Made by a program: the position numbers and the translations under genes. Under the pieces are notes generated by a model. That model was not told the origin of the DNA and ran no database searches. It saw only the letters and a list, made by a program, of their open reading frames with translations. A DNA stretch of 64,000 nt, taken from NCBI RefSeq assembly GCF_943193005.1, contig NZ_CALPCH010000013.1, positions 1 through 64,000 on the forward strand, written 5' to 3'. Shown here piece by piece: positions 33,216 through 44,000 of the stretch. Source of the stretch: Pumilibacter intestinalis (GTDB taxonomy: Bacteria; Bacillota; Clostridia; Christensenellales; Pumilibacteraceae). Numbering within the stretch: the first letter of the stretch is position 1; each line of letters begins with the position of its first letter.

Positions 33216-35651
33216 TTATACTATCAAGTTAAGCAGTCTGCCTTTTATATAGATTGCTTTTTTTACCGTTTTGCCGTCGAGCGCGGCAATTACGTCGGCG
33301 TTTGCGAGCGCGATTGCTTTTGCCTGTTCGTCGGCGGCGTCTGCGGGCACGTTTATGCGAGCTTTGAGCTTGCTGTTGATTTGCACCGCGATTTCCGCTT
33401 GGTCTTTTATAAGGGCGCGTTCGTCGCACTCGGGATAGCTTTCCGAGAATACGGTGCCTTTGCCGCCGCGTTTTTCGTGCAGTTCTTCCGCAACGTGCGG
33501 GCAAAAGGGAGCAAGCAGTTTAACGAGTTCGCCCGAAACGTATTCGAGATAAGAGTAGTCGCACGCCTTGTCGCTCTCGAACTTGTACATTGCGTTCACA
33601 AGTTCCATGAGCCTTGCAATCGCGGTGTTGAACGAGAACGCGTCCAAATCGGAGCGAACGGCTTTGATGCAGTAGTTGAGCGCGTAGGCGAGTTCCTTTT
33701 CGGCGGGAGTTTGAGCGTTGCGACTGCTCTTTTTGGCGGACTCGTGCGACTTGAGCACAATGCGCTCCACGCGGTCGAGGAATTTGGCTATCGGCTTTAT
33801 GCCGTCGTCGCTCCACGCTCCGCCCTCGGTGAACGCAAAGCGGAACATAAGGAACATGCGGAACACGTCCGAACCGTATTCGTCCACGTAAATATCGGGG
33901 TTTATTACGTTGCCGCGGTTTTTGCTCATCTTGTAGCCGTCCGGTCCGAGTATAAGCCCTTGGTGTACGAGCGAGGTAAACGGCTCGTCGAATTTAACGT
34001 AACCCATATCGCGCAACGCCTTTGTGATGAACCGCGCGTAAAGCAGGTGCATGCAAGCGTGCTCCGCGCCGCCTATATATTTATCTACGGGCAACATCTT
34101 GTTTATAAGCTCGGTGTCGAACGCCGCTTTGTCGTTCTTGTTGTCGGGGTAGCGGAGATAGTACCAACTCGAGCACACGAAGGTGTCGAGCGTGTCGGGG
34201 TCGCGCCGCGCGGGCTTGCCGCAAACGGGGCAAACCGCGTTCATGTATTCTTCGCTCTTTCTCAGCGGCGACGCGCCGTCGGGCGTGAAATTCACGTTAT
34301 AGGGGAGAGTTACGGGCAGGTCTTTTTCGGGCACGCAAACCGCGCCGTGCTCGGGGCAGTATATAACGGGTATGGGAGTGCCCCAATAACGCTGGCGCGA
34401 TACCGACCAGTCGCGCAAACGGTAGTTTACCTTTTTGCCGCCTTTGCCCTGCTCCGAAAGATATTTTTGTATCGCGCTTATTGCTTTGAGCGTACCGAGC
34501 CCGTCGAATTGTCCGCTGTTTTCGGTAACGCCGTATTCGCAGTAGGGGAGTTCCGTATTTTCTCCGTTTGCCGCCTTTATCACGCGCTTAACTTTTAGCC
34601 CGTATTTTTTCGCAAACGCAAAATCGCGTTCGTCGTGCGCGGGCACGCCCATTACCGCGCCCGTGCCGTATGTGCCTAAGCAGTAGTCCGCTATCCATAC
34701 GGGTATTTTTTCGCCGCTTACGGGGTGTATGCAGTACGCGCCCGTGAACACGCCCGTTTTTTCACGCGCGGAAGAAAGGCGGTCTATATCGCTCGCCTTG
34801 CTCGTTTCTTCGCGGTACTTTTCAACGGCGGCTTTTTGCTCGGGCGAGGTTATTTTCGTTACTATATCTTTTTCGGGCGCGACTACCACGTACGATACGC
34901 CCATTAGAGTGTCGGCTCGCGTGGTAAATACCGTTAAGCCCTCTTTTACGCCCTCGAGTCCGAAAGTTATCTCCGTGCCCTCGCTTCTGCCTATCCAGTT
35001 GCGTTGCATGGTTTTTGTCTTTTCGGGCCAGTCGATTTTGTCCAGCCCGTTCAAAAGTTCTTCGGCGTATTCGGTTATCTTAAAGAACCACTGAGTCATC
35101 TCTTTGCGCACAACCGCAGTGCCGCAACGCTCGCAACAGCCCTCCACAACCTGCTCGTTGGCTATAACGGTGTTGCAAGACGAGCACCAATTCACTGGAG
35201 CTTTCTTTTGGTAGGCAAGCCCGTGCTTGTAAAGCTCGGTAAAAAGCCACTGAGTCCAGCGGTAGTATTCGGGTAAGCAGGTGCTCACCTCGTGCTCCCA
35301 ATCGTATGTTGCGCCCATATCGCGCAACTGCCGCTCCATGGTAACTATGTTTTTGAGCGTGTTGTCTTTGGGGTGCGTGCCCGTTTTAATGGCGAAATTT
35401 TCGGCGGGCAGTCCGAACGCGTCGAAACCCATGGGGTGAAACAGTTCGTAACCGCTCATCTTCTTAAAGCGCGCGAAAGTGTCTGCGGGCGCAAAGTTGA
35501 ACCAGTGCCCGAGGTGCAGATTTGCGCCCGAGGGGTACGGCCACATTTCGAGCGAGTAGTATTTTTTGTCCGCGTTCTTTTTGTTAAATCCGTAACAGCG
35601 GTTGTTTTCCCAATAAGCGTTCCATTTTTTATCGAGCTGCTTGTAGTCCAT
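33216..35651 (-). CDS. leuS: Leucyl-tRNA synthetase
   Basis: A protein of 811 residues, normal bacterial length. HIGH motif as H-L-G-H-W, an editing CP1 domain (F-T-T-R-A-D-T, and D-E-R-D-F-A), KMSKS as K-M-S-K-N, and a full anticodon domain. A four-Cys zinc site is present near residue 160 (C-S-S-C and C-E-R-C). ATG at 35651 is preceded by AGGAG. Its promoter is at 35675-35703 and is divergent from that of the next gene. No T-box is found in the roughly 25-nt leader. Confidence 0.97.
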   Translation of the reverse strand: MDYKQLDKKWNAYWENNRCYGFNKKNADKKYYSLEMWPYPSGANLHLGHWFNFAPADTFARFKKMSGYELFHPMGFDAFGLPAENFAIKTGTHPKDNTLKNIVTMERQLRDMGATYDWEHEVSTCLPEYYRWTQWLFTELYKHGLAYQKKAPVNWCSSCNTVIANEQVVEGCCERCGTAVVRKEMTQWFFKITEYAEELLNGLDKIDWPEKTKTMQRNWIGRSEGTEITFGLEGVKEGLTVFTTRADTLMGVSYVVVAPEKDIVTKITSPEQKAAVEKYREETSKASDIDRLSSAREKTGVFTGAYCIHPVSGEKIPVWIADYCLGTYGTGAVMGVPAHDERDFAFAKKYGLKVKRVIKAANGENTELPYCEYGVTENSGQFDGLGTLKAISAIQKYLSEQGKGGKKVNYRLRDWSVSRQRYWGTPIPVIYCPEHGAVCVPEKDLPVTLPYNVNFTPDGASPLRKSEEYMNAVCPVCGKPARRDPDTLDTFVCSSWYYLRYPDNKNDKAAFDTELINKMLPVDKYIGGAEHACMHLLYARFITKALRDMGYVKFDEPFTSLVHQGLILGPDGYKMSKNRGNVINPDIYVDEYGSDVFRMFLMFRFAFTEGGAWSDDGIKPIAKFLDRVERIVLKSHESAKKSSRNAQTPAEKELAYALNYCIKAVRSDLDAFSFNTAIARLMELVNAMYKFESDKACDYSYLEYVSGELVKLLAPFCPHVAEELHEKRGGKGTVFSESYPECDERALIKDQAEIAVQINSKLKARINVPADAADEQAKAIALANADVIAALDGKTVKKAIYIKGRLLNLIV

Positions 35652-35674
35652 TTTGTTTTCTCCTATTTCAAACT

Positions 35675-35703
35675 ATTATAACGCATACAAAGTTATAAGT
35701 CAA
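35675..35703 (-). promoter_or_regulatory. Promoter for leuS
   Basis: Minus strand: TTGACT (35703-35698), a 17-bp spacer and TATAAT (35680-35675). Confidence 0.75.
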
Positions 35704-35743
35704 GTGCCCGCCCGAATTTGAACGGTATCGAAAATTTCGGGTA

Positions 35744-35772
35744 TTGACATTCGGGCGTTTTTGAGTTATAAT
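35744..35772 (+). promoter_or_regulatory. Promoter for the exported protein gene at 35792
   Basis: TTGACA (35744-35749), a 17-bp spacer and TATAAT (35767-35772), a full consensus SigA promoter, followed by AAAGG and the ATG. Confidence 0.8.
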
Positions 35773-35791
35773 TAAAGAAAGGTATGTAAAG

Positions 35792-37207
35792 ATGACGGCA
35801 AGGGTGAAAAAGTATATCGTATTCGCGTTTATCGCGGCTGTAACGGCGGCGCTGTGTTTGTTGCCGCGCGCGTTCCTTGCGCTTGCCAATTCCGCCGACA
35901 GATACTGGCACAGCGAGTCGGAGAGCGCGGGCGTTTTGCATAGGGGCGACTGCCCGCTCGAGGTAACGCACGAAAAACTTACTTTTGATATTCCGTCGTT
36001 TCCCGATTATTTTTCGGGTGAGGAAGAGTTCGAAAAGTACGACTCCTCGGTTACCGCCGAATATACCTTTTTCAATCCTACCGAACATGCCGTTACCGCG
36101 CGACTGGCGTTTCCGTTCGGAAAACCGAGCGAATTCGGAAACGACTTAAAGTGGGACGATACCGAGCGATACGACGTTTGCGTAAACGGTGCGGCTGTGG
36201 AAAAGAGATTGCGCCACACATACTGCTCGCGGTATTACGGCGACGATTTCAACGCGGAAAATGAACTGGAAAAATTGTGCGACGAAAAAATTTCGCGTTG
36301 GTTTTTTACGCCTCAAACCGCGGTTACTTACTATACGTACCGAGTGCACGGTATTGCGAGCGAGGGCGGCAACGATTGGTCGCCGTATGCCTCTGCTACT
36401 CTGCCCAAAAGCGACACCCGCAGAATAGTAATGAGCGAATACGACGGCTGCGAAACTTTGAGCGATAGATTGAAAGCGGGGTTTTGGGCGGAAAACGGCA
36501 AAGAAATTTGCGTTTACACGGTAGGCGAACCATTACCAAAGCCGCCCGAGTGGACTTTGTATTCGAACGGCTCGCAACTAAAATGTATAGACGGCAAAGT
36601 AGAGCTTGTAAATACGGGCGAGACGTCGTTTTACGAGTTCGCAACGAGCAAATTGCCCGAAAGCGGCAATATTATGCCCGACGACTGGTACAACGCCGTT
36701 ACGGAAGCCTTTTGCGCCGAAATTGCGTATTACGTGCACGGCATAGACTACGTATTAAACCCCGCCGACCGCCTTATGCGGTGGTATGAATATTCCCTCG
36801 TTGTGCCCGCGGGCGCGACGGTTACAAACTCGGTCTGCGCGCCGCTGTATCCCTCTATAGACGGCTGGTATGAACCGCCCGTATACGATTATGAATATTT
36901 GCTTTCTCCAGCGAAGCGTTGGAGCGCGTTCGGCTCGCTCGATATCGAAATCGTTACGCTGCGGTATTTAACGGACGCCAACGGTTTCGGCTTTGAAAAG
37001 ACCGAAAGGGGATACGCGCTTTCGTTAAACGGATTGCCCGAAAGCGACCTGCGATTTTCGCTGTGCGAGGTGCAAAACCCCAAGTCGGTACACAACTACG
37101 GTTCGCCGCTTTGGGTGATTATACCGATAGCCGTTACCGTTTTGATTGCTTTGCCGTGCGTTTTTGCATTAGCTGTGTTGTTACGCTATAAAAAAACGCC
37201 GCAGTAA
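35792..37207 (+). CDS. Exported, C-terminally anchored protein, unknown function
   Basis: A protein of 471 residues. A signal peptide (residues 1-33) and one transmembrane helix near the C-terminus (about 440-463, then R-Y-K-K) bracket an extracytoplasmic region. Its start includes V-T-A-E-Y-T-F-F-N-P-T-E-H-A-V-T, a beta-sandwich pattern of the kind in DUF4424/VIT-like proteins. Several Cys are scattered and could form disulphides. No catalytic motif is found. It stands alone with its own consensus promoter and terminator. Confidence 0.75.
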   Translation: MTARVKKYIVFAFIAAVTAALCLLPRAFLALANSADRYWHSESESAGVLHRGDCPLEVTHEKLTFDIPSFPDYFSGEEEFEKYDSSVTAEYTFFNPTEHAVTARLAFPFGKPSEFGNDLKWDDTERYDVCVNGAAVEKRLRHTYCSRYYGDDFNAENELEKLCDEKISRWFFTPQTAVTYYTYRVHGIASEGGNDWSPYASATLPKSDTRRIVMSEYDGCETLSDRLKAGFWAENGKEICVYTVGEPLPKPPEWTLYSNGSQLKCIDGKVELVNTGETSFYEFATSKLPESGNIMPDDWYNAVTEAFCAEIAYYVHGIDYVLNPADRLMRWYEYSLVVPAGATVTNSVCAPLYPSIDGWYEPPVYDYEYLLSPAKRWSAFGSLDIEIVTLRYLTDANGFGFEKTERGYALSLNGLPESDLRFSLCEVQNPKSVHNYGSPLWVIIPIAVTVLIALPCVFALAVLLRYKKTPQ

Positions 37208-37219
37208 GCGGCGTTTTTC
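37192..37219 (+). terminator. Terminator overlapping the stop codon
   Basis: AAAACGCCGC and GCGGCGTTTT pair around a 5-nt loop, followed by Ts. The stop codon TAA of the exported protein gene falls in the loop. It may also serve the minus-strand gene ending at 37231. Confidence 0.85.
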
Positions 37220-37230
37220 GCTTGTTTTCG

Positions 37231-37497
37231 TTAACGTGCCAATCCGTGTTTAACGCGCTCGCGTTCTTCGGCGGCTTTGGCGTTGTTGAAACGGTCGAGC
37301 GTTCCCACGAGATAACCCGTGATGCGGCGTATGCGCTCGAAAGGGCGTTTGTGGGTGTAATACTTAACGTCTACATACTCGCCGTTGGGCGTAAGTTCCA
37401 CTTTGTATATGTCTTCTCCCGCGTGTTTTTCGCCGAGCATTTCGAGCACCGCGGCTTCTTCCGCTTCGTTTACGTCTCCGTTTTTGATGATTTCCAT
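37231..37497 (-). CDS. Stand-alone protein resembling the glycyl-radical end of class III ribonucleotide reductase
   Basis: An 88-residue protein. The last 45 residues read R-I-R-R-I-T-G-Y-L-V-G-T-L-D-R-F-N, then A-K-A-A-E-E-R-E-R-V-K-H, closely like the C-terminus of NrdD, where the Gly of R-[VI]-x-G-Y carries the radical. The upstream zinc Cys cluster and catalytic barrel of NrdD are absent. Two NrdR-box palindromes lie directly upstream, supporting a link to deoxynucleotide synthesis. The nearest precedent is GrcA (YfiD), a spare glycyl-radical domain for pyruvate formate-lyase. Start ATG 37497 has GGAGG 7 nt upstream; a longer frame from 37557 would cross the operator. Function is inferred, not shown; it could instead be regulatory. 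Confidence 0.65.
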   Translation of the reverse strand: MEIIKNGDVNEAEEAAVLEMLGEKHAGEDIYKVELTPNGEYVDVKYYTHKRPFERIRRITGYLVGTLDRFNNAKAAEERERVKHGLAR

Positions 37498-37510
37498 GAT
37501 AATACCTCCG

Positions 37511-37569
37511 TTACTATATATAGTGCCTGCGACAATAGTCGCAAATCTTTTTAACACTATATATAGTTT
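37511..37569 (-). promoter_or_regulatory. Two NrdR boxes
   Basis: The palindrome ACTATATATAGT occurs at 37513-37524 and 37556-37567; with flanks, the second 16-mer is ACACTATATATAGTTT, close to the known NrdR box consensus ACACWATATATWGTGT. The centres are 43 bp apart, about four helical turns. Between them lies a small hairpin, TGCGAC/GTCGCA. They sit just upstream of the ribosome-binding site of the NrdD-like gene. Confidence 0.75.
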
Positions 37570-37654
37570 AGCATATTATATGAAATTTGGCAACGGTTTT
37601 GCATGAAATTTTAGTTAAAAAGCTAAATTTTATGTTTTTACTATATATTTCTTA

Positions 37655-37683
37655 TTGCAATTTTGTTCGATTTGTGATAGAAT
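37655..37683 (+). promoter_or_regulatory. Promoter of the giant surface-protein operon
   Basis: TTGCAA (37655-37660), a 17-bp spacer and TAGAAT (37678-37683). A hairpin of AAATTTTAG with CTAAATTTT lies upstream at about 37608-37632 and may end a leftward or rightward transcript. Confidence 0.6.
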
Positions 37684-37747
37684 TATTTTACCGTAATCGA
37701 AAAGGCTTTGCGCGTTTTTGGCGTTGCCGCTGTTTTTAAGGAGTGAG

Positions 37748-37765
37748 ATGATACAAAATGTCTAA
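37748..37765 (+). promoter_or_regulatory. Five-codon leader frame overlapping the next start
   Basis: ATG ATA CAA AAT GTC TAA follows a well-spaced AAGGAG. It overlaps, in another frame, the ATG of the coiled-coil gene at 37758, which itself is about 15 nt from that ribosome-binding site. Translation of the tiny frame may feed ribosomes to the gene. Confidence 0.4.
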
Positions 37766-37988
37766 AAAAGGCGAATTGAAACGGGATATACGCGACAGCG
37801 AAAGGGAAATAGAGGAGCTTGAAAAAAAGCGTACTCGCAGTCAGTCGGTGTTGCTCGAAGCCGTGGTAGACGGTGAAAAGCCCAATCCCGTAGACGTGGA
37901 GTATTTCAAAACGTTTACAAAGCTGATAGAGATAGAACGTGCAAATCTCAAAAAACTGCATGAGGAGCTTGCCAAACTCGGCAAGTAG
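37758..37988 (+). CDS. Small coiled-coil protein
   Basis: A 76-residue cytosolic protein. Residues 5-30 and 50-76 are long charged helices with heptad spacing (E-L-K-R-D-I-R-D-S-E-R-E-I-E-E-L), probably a helical hairpin. It has no other motif. It is the first gene of the operon with the giant surface protein (28 nt gap). A role in assembling or regulating that protein is a guess. Upstream in-frame starts are excluded by a stop codon at 37749. Confidence 0.72.
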   Translation: MSKKGELKRDIRDSEREIEELEKKRTRSQSVLLEAVVDGEKPNPVDVEYFKTFTKLIEIERANLKKLHEELAKLGK

Positions 37989-38016
37989 CTTATAAAGCTA
38001 TTCGGGAGGAAGAATA

Positions 38017-41000
38017 ATGAAATTCTTACGTAGTCTTACGGGAAAACACAAACCGCTCGCGGCGGTATGTGTGTTTTTGTGTTGTATGGCTTTATCGCTG
38101 TTTATGCTGTTGCCGAGCTTATCTTACGGCGCGAGCGCGGCGGACGGCGATATATCGGGCGGCGCAAACGGAGTTCCCGCACAAGCGCGTCCGCTCAAGT
38201 CGTATACGAACATGAACGCAGTAGTTCCGAGCGGCATGGTTATTTACAAAGGCTTAACCACCGTAGCCGACGTTAAAAACAATATTTCGGTAACGGGCGA
38301 TTACGCGGGCGGAACCGTGGAACTCGAGGCTTCGGAGTTCTCGATATCGCTCGACGGCGTAATGCTTGCCGACGGCGACTTTGTGGTGAGCGACGGCGAC
38401 GACGTTCCCGCCGTTCAGCTCGACGTGGAGTGCGGCAGTCTGCTCGTAAGTCTTTCTACGCTTAACGTGGCGGAGCAAGACGAAATCCCGCAGTATACGT
38501 TATTCGAGCTTAAAGACCCGCCCGTGTTCGTCGAGTCCGACCATACGGGCGAAACTCTCAAAAAATTGCTTACCGTGTGCGGCAAACTCGCCGCAGACGG
38601 CACTCCCGAGGTGATTGCCAACAAAGAACTCTACACCGTGGAAATTGCGGGGGGGGGTACGCTTAGTTCAACCAACAACAAAATCAAAGTAAAATTTCGC
38701 GGCGGCAAAGAATCGGACGAAATCGCGCTTACGGTTAAGAACGCCGAAATCAAAGGCATTTTCGTAACCGTAAACAAAGATTTGAAACTCGTTGACGGCT
38801 ACTACAAAACCAACGAACTTATAGAGGGCACGTCCGAATATTACAGCGCATTTGTAACGGGAATGCTTTCCGACGATATAATTCCGAGCCTGTCGGTTTA
38901 TATCCAATACTCAAACCACCGCAAGCTCGCAACCGAACAGGACGGCTATATAAAAAACACGAATATAATAGACAATACCATAACGGTAACATGGAGTCCG
39001 TCGGGAAGCTCTAAGGATTATACCGACTCTCTTTCCGTTCCTTTCGAGGCGGAGAAAGTTGTGGGGATTTCCGCCGTTTCCAATTTATCGGGCGAATTGT
39101 ATTCGTATACCGATATAAATAGCGGTTCTTCGTTTACGGTAAAAGCAAAGTATAACAACAAAAACAAGGCGGAAAACGAGATAGCGGAATATTCCGTAGA
39201 CAGCTCGTTGGTTTATAATAACGAAGTTTTAAGCGGCGCGACAGGTTCTCAAACCTATACCAAGGTTGTTAAAATAAGCTATACGAATAATCCCAACATT
39301 ACGGCAAGCGTTGAAATTCCCAATGTTCGTTATGTTGCGGATTATAATGTGGTTGATATATCGGGCGCGGCAACGCGGCAAACTTTGGGTGCTGATTTTG
39401 ACTTTAGGGGATTGTTTGCCGTGGTGGTTTACGGCGATAACGGTGAACATATCACTAACATCAAGTTTGACGAATACAAAGAAAAATTCGCAAGCGGCAC
39501 CGAATTTAAGATAGAGTATTTTAATAATCCGTATGCTACGGGTACTCCGATAGCAAGCGGAATTAAAGTTCCAACCGAGAGATTTCAATCGGTAAAAATA
39601 ACCCATGGGGGCGTTTTTAATAAGTTTACTGTAACTAATCTTAACCCCGCAAAATTAGATAAGCCGATTGTGGATACTCGCGATATCAATTATCGCGACG
39701 GAATATATAAAACTATTTCGGGACTTGATTTGATGAATGTGCCCGCCGCGTTTACCGTGACCGTAAGCGAAAAGGTTGCAAGCGGCGACGAGAAGATTGT
39801 TACGGCAGAGTACGCGCCGAATACGGATTGCAATATTTCGGTACATCAAACAAACCCGGGAGTTACTTATACCGCCGACGGAAAAATAGTTTTCATGCGC
39901 GGCGGCGAGTTCGTCGTTAACTTTGCGTTGAAAGACGGCGTAAACGGCAGCTACGGTTGGGCGAAAACGAACGACTACAACACCGAATACGACTACACGC
40001 TGTCATACGCGATAAAGGTAAACAAGGGCGAACTCGACGTTCGGATTAAAAACAAGAACGATAATACCGCTACGCTCGAGGTGGAATACGGCTCTAAGCA
40101 AGACCTGAAGAACAAAATAGAAAACGCGCTTACCGTAGAATATTACACCTACGGCGGTTCTCCCATTCCCGAGTTGCAAAAGCCCGACGCCTACACTCTC
40201 AAATACTACGGCTTTACGGCAAACGGCGTTACGTATACGTACACCAATCTTTCGGATAGCGTTCCCGAGGAGGCGGGCGTAAACTACAAAATAGTGGCGG
40301 TCACCCAAGAAACGGACGCGTACAAGGCTTCCACCACTTTGCTTGCAAGCGCAGTGACTCTTGAAATTACACCTAAAAAAGTCAAAATAGCCTCGGTTGC
40401 GCCCGATAAATATTACGAGCGCAAAGAGCAATCGGGCGGCACGAAAGGGTGGAAAGCGGACGAGTTGGTTACCATACCCGCCGACTTTTTGGATAGAGAT
40501 AAACCCTCGAGCGGCAGTATAGTAACTATAGAGGACGCTCGCGAAGATAAAACCGCGCCCATTTTGCACGCGGGAACGTATCCCATAAAACTTACGATAA
40601 ACAGCAAAAACTACGAGTGGGACAGTACCGAAGCCGCGCTTAACGCCGACGGCTACAGCGAAATAACAACCGATTTTACCATACTTAAGCGTGATACGTC
40701 GGGCATAACTATTACCTCGCCCGATAGCTTTACATACGGCGATAGCGACGGTTTTTCCGCGAGCGCGGATAAGAGTAACGCAGCCGATACGTACTTTTAT
40801 CCTACGCTTAACACAGAGGTTGAATATTATTCCGCCGAGTATTACGAGAGCCTTACCGCAGACTCCTCGGGCTATAAGTATCCCGATAAAACAAAGGCTA
40901 TAACGGCGGAGTTGAAGTCGTGGGACGCGGGCAAGTATTACGTGTATTTCCGCACCGAATTGCCTACCGATAACGGGTGGGACGAAACCGCCGAAGATTA

Positions 41001-44000
41001 CACGTTGCCCGCGGCGGCAAAGGCAATTACCGTGCTTAAAAAGCAGGTTGCAAACGCGGAGCTCTCGGGCGCGAACGGACTTACCTATAAAGGCGCAGAC
41101 CATACCGTTACAATTGCTAATTTCCTCCCCGATATAATGGAATATTCTGTAACGTACTACCGAATAGGGGCAACCGAAGAGGTCGACGGCGTTACCGGTA
41201 CGGGCGGCACGTTTACTGCGTTGCATGCGGGCGATTACACCGTTACCGTAAAGTTTAACGATACGGCAAAGAAAAACTACAGCTGGACGACTCCCGAAAT
41301 TGCGGAATTGTCGCTTACTTTCACCGTAAACAAGTTTACGCTTGCGGTTTCGAGTTGGGGCGAAAGCACTTTCGAATACGACGGCAAAAATCACAAACCC
41401 GAGGTTGCGTTTACGCTTGCGGGTAGCGACGAACTGTCTGCCGTGGGCGTAACGCTTACCGTTTATGCAAGCAAAAGCGCGAGCGGAGAATTCGGCGACG
41501 AGGTTGCGGATAGTTTAGGACCTACCGCGGCGGGCGAATATTGGAACGTGATTACCGCGATAACCTCGCCCGATTACGCAATGCCCGCAGACTATTTCAA
41601 ATCGTTTACCATAGGCAAAGCGGATATTTTGTTGCCCGACGCTACGGGCGTGTTTTTGAGCGAGATAGGCGCAGAAGACGGCGTTTCGTATACCACGGAC
41701 GGAGTTACGGGCGATATACTCGCAAAACTTATGGCTACTTACCGCGGCGCGGAATTTGCGGTGCAAAGGTATTTCAATGACTATAACGACAGAGTTACGG
41801 TCACTTTGGAGAGCGGCGACTCATTGAAAAACGCGGGCACGTACATCGTGTTTATCACGCCCGGCAATAACTACAAGTGGCAGGGCGTAGCCGACGGCGT
41901 TTCGCAGACTGCAAGAAAAATTTCGTTTGTAATAGAAAAAGCAACTATAACGCTTAAGTGGAACACAAAAGACTCAAACGGAAACGCCTATGTATACAGC
42001 GGCAGTGCGCACACTCCGAAGGTAACCGCGGGCGAACTGTTCGCGGGCGATAGCGTAAACGTATCGTTTGAGATTAAGCAGGGGAGCGACGTAGTGCCGG
42101 CTATAAATGCGGGCAAATATACGGTAACGGCAACCTCGCCGCTCGATAATAATAATTACCGACTGCCCGCCGATGAAACGGTAAGCGCGGAGTTCGAAAT
42201 ACTCAAAAAAGGCGTTGCCGCGCCCCAAATAGCGGCCGACAGCAAGGTTGTGTTCGGCGGCTCGGCGTTGCCCGAATTTACGGCGGTTACCGACTGGGCG
42301 GCGATATATGCTACTAACGCGACCGTAAACATCGCGTGGAGCAACCCGTGGCATAGCGCCAACTCGAACGAGGCAAGCAGTAGCGGAAATTTCCAAATCA
42401 CCGCAAACGGATTTAATTTTACGTATACCGACGCGGGCACGTACACCGTAACTTTCACGTTGCCCAAAAACGGTGATATTTCAAACTACCGTTTCGGAAC
42501 AAACGGTAATACCGAAAAGCTCACTGCGAGCATAGATATTACCGTTAACCGCAAACTTATAACCGTTAGCGGGTTCGGCGACCGTCAGCTTACTTACGGT
42601 CAGGGTATAAAGCTTAATATAGGCAAGTGGGATATTACCGATATTACGCCCTCGGTGACTTACGGAAAAGTAAAAATCGGAAAGGACGAAAGCGGCGCGA
42701 TAACGGGCGTTAGCAGAGATGCGTTTGAAAGCGAGCCTTATTTGACCGACCGCGGAGTGTACTGCGTAAAATATACTCTTGCGAGTGCGGGCGATAGCCC
42801 TAACCAAAACCCGTATAACTACGAATGGGATACGGAGAGTCTTGAGCTTACCGACACCGCCGTAATAGCTTTGCTCGGCGGCTCGGATAAGTACATAGAA
42901 TTCGACGAGCAGAGTTTCAGCCTGTACGTGCATTACGCCGTAACTTCCGCCATGCTCAGAATTGAAACACAGTTCGATTCCTACACATACGGAGAAAACG
43001 CTCAAAATATTCTTTCCAAGATTTTCAAAGTTACGGGCACTGACGCCGACCTTGCGGCACTGGCGAGCGACAGCAAGGCAGACGGCAAATTTACGCTTAC
43101 GGTAAGATTTACGGACAAAAAAACAAACGGACTTGTCGGCGGATTTACTTTTAAGTCGGGCGGCAGTACTCTAACCGTGCTTACGGGGAGCGACCTCGAA
43201 AACTATCTGCCCTGGAACGCGGGCGAATATTATGTGAATTTCAACTGGAAGTTCGACGAAAAAGTATCCGACTATTTCATACAAAATCCCGAGCAGAACT
43301 CCGTTACGCTTACCGTAAACAAGTTGGCGGTGAGCGCGGACAGCGTGGTATGGAAATACGGCGAAACCGTCGTTACCGAACTTGAACATGAAATAACGTA
43401 CGACGGGCAAAGCCATAATTTCACGGCTGCCGTTAAGAACTCGAGCGTGCCGCAACGCGATGGAAAAACGCTTGCCGCGCCTACGCTTAAAGTTGCGCTG
43501 AACTCCGCGGGGGATAAGCCCAAAGCCGTTAAATACGACGATAATGCCGTTATAGCGCATACTATGTATGTAATAGAAACGGATAACGATAACTTTACGT
43601 GCAAAAACGCAAGCGGCGAATTTATCTATTCCAAAGGTCTTAAAATTCAGCCTAAAACGGTTAAGGTAAAGGGTAAAGATAAAACGCACGTATACGGCGA
43701 AAATCTTACCGTTACGGCGGCGGATTGGTGCGCCTATTCGGCGGTGGGCTCCGACGAGTTCTGCTCGCCCGATACTATTGCCGATTTAATAAATATTGCG
43801 ATATACGGCGAAACTGCGGTTACTCCGAATAATTTGCTTGCTTATAAAGAGGGCGGCTATACCGTTACGCCCGAGCTTAAGAACAAAACGGGCAACTACG
43901 TTTTGGAGGTTACTCAAAGCGGCACGCTCACCGTGATTAAACGCGCAATCACCGTAACCGTAGAAAGCGGACTTACAAGCGAATACGGCGACGCGCCCGT

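Noticed and set aside
35652-35675. T-box leaders for leuS, proS, alaS or glnS
   Set aside because: Leaders are short or the genes are inside operons; no T-box sequence or terminator/antiterminator pair seen.
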